Of a DNA stretch of 7,855 nt, positions 6,674 to 7,855 are shown piece by piece. The position numbers were made by a program, and so were the translations under genes. This DNA is from Alphaproteobacteria bacterium (GTDB lineage: Bacteria > Pseudomonadota > Alphaproteobacteria > Puniceispirillales > Puniceispirillaceae): contig JAKMFG010000080.1 of the NCBI GenBank assembly GCA_022425565.1, forward strand, positions 1 through 7,855, given 5' to 3'. Numbering within the stretch: position 1 is the first letter of the stretch; each line of letters starts with the position of its first letter. The notes beneath the pieces were generated by a model. That model ran no database searches. It was not told the DNA's origin and saw only the letters and a list, made by a program, of their open reading frames with translations.

Positions 6674-6703
6674 ACGGCCGGTGTGGGGTGCCACGCCGGC
6701 CGT
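6674..6703 (+). terminator. Hairpin terminator of ald
   Basis: A 13-bp stem (6674-6686 with 6691-6703), fully paired apart from one G-U wobble at 6682/6695, closes a four-base GGTG loop. It is followed by TTATTCATT, a T-rich but interrupted tail. It lies 52 bp after the ald stop. The stem is very stable; the weak T tract makes the intrinsic efficiency uncertain. Confidence 0.75.
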
Positions 6704-6748
6704 TATTCATTGTCGGCCACCCTTGCGGCTCCGGAGCCAAAAAAAGGG

Positions 6749-6777
6749 TTGACCGGGGACGCCCATTCGCAGATAAC
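6749..6777 (+). promoter_or_regulatory. Sigma70-type promoter of the tRNA-Ala gene
   Basis: TTGACC (6749-6754, five of six matches to TTGACA) is separated by 17 bp from GATAAC (6772-6777, four of six matches to TATAAT). The stretch after the -10 is GC-rich (CGGCGCG), as in stringently controlled stable-RNA promoters. The predicted start near 6784 gives a leader of about 70 nt that would be removed during tRNA processing. Confidence 0.55.
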
Positions 6778-6853
6778 TCGGCGCGTACCGGCCTTCACGG
6801 CTGGTCTTCCCTTGCCGGTTACTGCAGTTTACGGTGCGTCTGGCAAACCTGAT

Positions 6854-6929
6854 GGGGCCATAGCTCAGCTGGGAGAGCGCCTGCTTTGCAAGCAGGAGGT
6901 CGTCGGTTCGATCCCGTCTGGCTCCACCA
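6854..6929 (+). tRNA. tRNA-Ala (anticodon UGC)
   Basis: A 76-nt cloverleaf with the CCA end encoded. The acceptor stem GGGGCCA/TGGCTCC contains the G3-U70 wobble that marks alanine tRNAs. The D arm is GCTC/GAGC. The anticodon stem CCTGC/GCAGG holds the loop TTTGCAA with TGC at 6887-6889. The T loop is TTCGATC. The T stem GTCGG/CCGTC has a U-U opposition at its second pair, the only irregularity. A run of five T (6932-6936) follows closely and may help end the transcript. Confidence 0.97.
6887..6929 (+). other. Probable integration site (attachment core) in the 3' half of tRNA-Ala
   Basis: A tyrosine-recombinase gene starts 104 bp after the tRNA in the same direction, the usual arrangement when an island or prophage inserts at the tRNA 3' end and restores it. 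The core would be somewhere from the anticodon loop to the CCA end. No second copy of the tRNA 3' end is seen in the rest of the window, so the other boundary, if it survives, lies further right. Exact limits cannot be set from one copy. Confidence 0.4.
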
Positions 6930-7000
6930 TATTTTTCCTATTTAGATCAAGAGTTTAAGGGCTATCTCTCTTGTCCCGTACGGCGTCCTGTATTCGCATT

Positions 7001-7019
7001 TGTCACCCGAAAGGTGACA
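7001..7019 (+). promoter_or_regulatory. Perfect hairpin / operator-like palindrome in the integrase leader
   Basis: TGTCACC (7001-7007) and GGTGACA (7013-7019) are exact inverse complements around the 5-nt loop CGAAA. The element ends immediately before the integrase ribosome site AAAGG (7021-7025). It could be an mRNA stem affecting initiation, or a DNA operator for a dimeric repressor or recombination directionality factor. Without a T tract it is not a terminator. Confidence 0.55.
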
Positions 7020-7033
7020 GAAAGGCGAGTATC

Positions 7034-7450
7034 ATGGCCACTTACAGGAGACGCAATGGCCGGTGGAACGCTCTTGTCAGAGTGAACGACAAACAAATCT
7101 CCAAGACATTCGACACAAAAACTGAGGCCAAGTTCTGGGCTTTGGGCATCGAGCGAGGCCTAAAAGTCAATACTGAGAAGGCCAGACCGACACCAGGAGA
7201 CGGTGACACCGTCGGGCGACTGCTGCGCACCTACATGCGTCAGGTCACGCCGACAAAGTGTCAGGCTAGAGACAAGGAAGCCCTAATCAATCGGCTGCTG
7301 AACGAACAGTTCACAGAGGTTTCGCTCAGGGCATTGACGATGGACGACCTCACATCTTTTCGCGACAAGCGTTTGTTCGAGGATGGCATATCAAGTGCAA
7401 CTGTTGATCGCGACTTCCGTATTGTCGGAAACGTCTACCCCTTAATTTGA
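7034..7450 (+). pseudogene. Truncated tyrosine recombinase (phage/island integrase), N-terminal domains only
   Basis: A 138-aa reading frame from ATG 7034, with AAAGG 8 nt upstream. Residues ~4-45 (RRRNGRWNALVRVNDKQISK, then a TKTEAKFWA helix) form the small arm-type DNA-binding domain seen at the start of integrases. Residues ~60-135 (TVGRLLRTYMRQVTP to ISSATVDRDFRIVGNVY) match the helical core-binding domain. The family's catalytic domain, with its R-H-R-Y residues, is entirely missing, whereas intact integrases run to about 330-400 residues. After codon ~135 all three forward frames stop within a few codons, so this is a deletion or rearrangement junction near 7438, not a single frameshift. 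The last three residues (PLI) are probably non-native. It could still bind attachment-site DNA without cutting it. Its GC content is visibly lower than that of ald. It lies beside tRNA-Ala, its likely original target. Confidence 0.8.
7199..7213 (+). repeat. 15-bp inverted repeat inside the integrase fragment sharing GGTGACA with the leader palindrome
   Basis: GACGGTG-A-CACCGTC has perfect 7-bp arms around one central base. It contains GGTGACA (7202-7208), identical to the right arm of the leader palindrome at 7013-7019. It may be a second binding site for the same factor, or coincidence inside coding sequence. Confidence 0.4.
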
Positions 7451-7620
7451 ATTGATTTGTCGTAAACGCCTCGTGCCTCCAGGACATACAAAACGTCCCT
7501 TTGCAGCAGGCCAAGGCTGGCTGCAATCAACATGATTGCTTTGTGGTTCTGCATACCACGCTTGGTGTACGCCTCGAACAATCCAACGATTGTCCGGTCG
7601 GCCGCTCTTGTGTCTCTCAT
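7435..7620 (-). CDS. 61-aa hypothetical protein, possible small helix-turn-helix protein
   Basis: Reads from ATG 7620 to a TAG at 7437-7435; a TTG at 7656 would add 12 residues but overlaps the upstream small gene. It starts only 4 nt after that gene's stop, with no good ribosome site of its own, so translational coupling is likely. The sequence is almost entirely helix-forming. Residues ~29-51, IMLIAASLGLLQRDVLYVLEARG, have the spacing of a helix-turn-helix (A-x3-G, then a V-x2-V-L recognition helix), and the N-terminus is basic. This is a by-eye resemblance only, and I do not recognise the family. Its 3' end overlaps the end of the convergent integrase fragment by 16 nt, so its stop sits exactly at the integrase break point. 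It might be a carried regulator of the element, or a chance frame. Confidence 0.5.
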   Translation of the reverse strand: MRDTRAADRTIVGLFEAYTKRGMQNHKAIMLIAASLGLLQRDVLYVLEARGVYDKSIQIKG

Positions 7621-7624
7621 GTGA

Positions 7625-7765
7625 TTAAGCGAGAACGAAAGAGACGATGCCGGCAACCGCGACTACAGCGAGAACAAATGTCCCTCGAGTAAGCCGTGCG
7701 CGTCTTGGTCGTATTTGCTGTGAGATCGCGTTGGTCATCCCAACGCTAAAAAGCGACTGATCCAT
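7625..7765 (-). CDS. 46-aa single-pass membrane protein, hypothetical
   Basis: Starts at ATG 7765 and stops with TAA at 7627-7625. Purine-rich AAAGG (plus strand 7774-7778) and AGGA (7769-7772) precede the start. The N-terminal ~20 residues are polar. A basic patch, IRPRRARLTR (18-27), is followed by one hydrophobic helix, TFVLAVVAVAGIVSFVLA (29-46), running to the very end of the protein. By the positive-inside rule the N-terminus faces the cytoplasm, making a tail-anchored inner-membrane peptide. No signal-peptidase site or known family is recognised. Its size and layout resemble small toxins or phage membrane peptides, but this is not evidence of toxicity. It is the first gene of a probable two-gene unit with the 61-aa protein. 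A chance origin is possible at this length, but the ribosome site, membrane helix and tight spacing argue for a real gene. Confidence 0.5.
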   Translation of the reverse strand: MDQSLFSVGMTNAISQQIRPRRARLTRGTFVLAVVAVAGIVSFVLA

Positions 7766-7840
7766 TTGTCCTGCCTTTTGTTGTCCCAGGCTAGTGGCGA
7801 ACTGGGTGATGATTCATGGTGCCGATTTCTCACGACGATT

Positions 7841-7855
7841 AAAAGGGCCGTGCCC
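7841..7855 (-). terminator. Possible intrinsic terminator on the minus strand at the window edge
   Basis: Read on the minus strand, GGGC-ACG-GCCC (7855-7845) is followed directly by TTTT (7844-7841). The stem may extend beyond the window. It would end a minus-strand gene located to the right and separate it from the two small genes. With only 4 bp visible the call is weak. Confidence 0.3.

Noticed and set aside
6727..6745. GGCTCCGGAGCC followed by seven A
   Set aside because: Short self-complementary dodecamer just before the tRNA promoter; the A run is on the wrong side for a minus-strand terminator, and the match of GGCTCC to the tRNA end is only 6 nt.
7501..7692. 63-aa plus-strand frame in the right end
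   Set aside because: Lies opposite the better-supported minus-strand gene pair, has no ribosome site and reads as low-complexity Arg-rich sequence.
7814..7855. Thirteen-codon minus-strand frame entering from the right edge
   Set aside because: Too short to identify, and it overlaps a possible terminator hairpin.

Overview
The window looks like a piece of a high-GC alphaproteobacterial chromosome. The proteins have an alphaproteobacterial character, there is an Lrp-type regulator divergent from alanine dehydrogenase, a GbcA/CntA-like Rieske oxygenase, and a tRNA-Ala with an encoded CCA end. I cannot name a genus from the sequence alone.

Left part (1-1181, + strand): a likely three-gene operon. 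It begins with the last ~31 codons of an RsbW-like or histidine-kinase-type ATPase, which is cut by the window edge. Next comes an HD-domain phosphohydrolase whose metal motifs resemble class I cyclic-nucleotide phosphodiesterases. A 79-aa four-cysteine protein follows, overlapping the HD gene by 4 bp. A partner-switching or nucleotide-signalling role is possible but is inference. After a 167-bp gap lies an orphan ParA/MinD-type ATPase (1349-2053) with no ParB beside it.

Middle part (2086-4709): a Rieske non-heme iron oxygenase on the - strand, divergent across ~100 bp from a SelO/YdiU protein AMPylase on the + strand. The SelO homologue keeps its catalytic residues but has a divergent C-terminus with no terminal cysteine.

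Right-centre (4741-6703): an Lrp/AsnC regulator (-) divergent from alanine dehydrogenase (+). The 330-bp intergenic region between them contains an AT-rich island with several inverted repeats, the expected place for regulator binding. A strong GC-rich hairpin closes the ald transcript.

Right end (6749-7855): a tRNA-Ala(UGC) gene with its own promoter, followed by a tyrosine-recombinase gene that encodes only the arm-binding and core-binding domains. The integrase has no catalytic domain and stops where a minus-strand pair of tiny genes begins: a 46-aa single-pass membrane protein and a 61-aa possible HTH protein, 4 nt apart. Base composition here is visibly lower in GC than in the preceding genes. 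This is a decayed or rearranged tRNA-targeted integrated element whose remaining part lies beyond the window.

The genes upstream of the tRNA read as ordinary core or accessory chromosome. The integration scar and the tiny gene pair are the least explained part.
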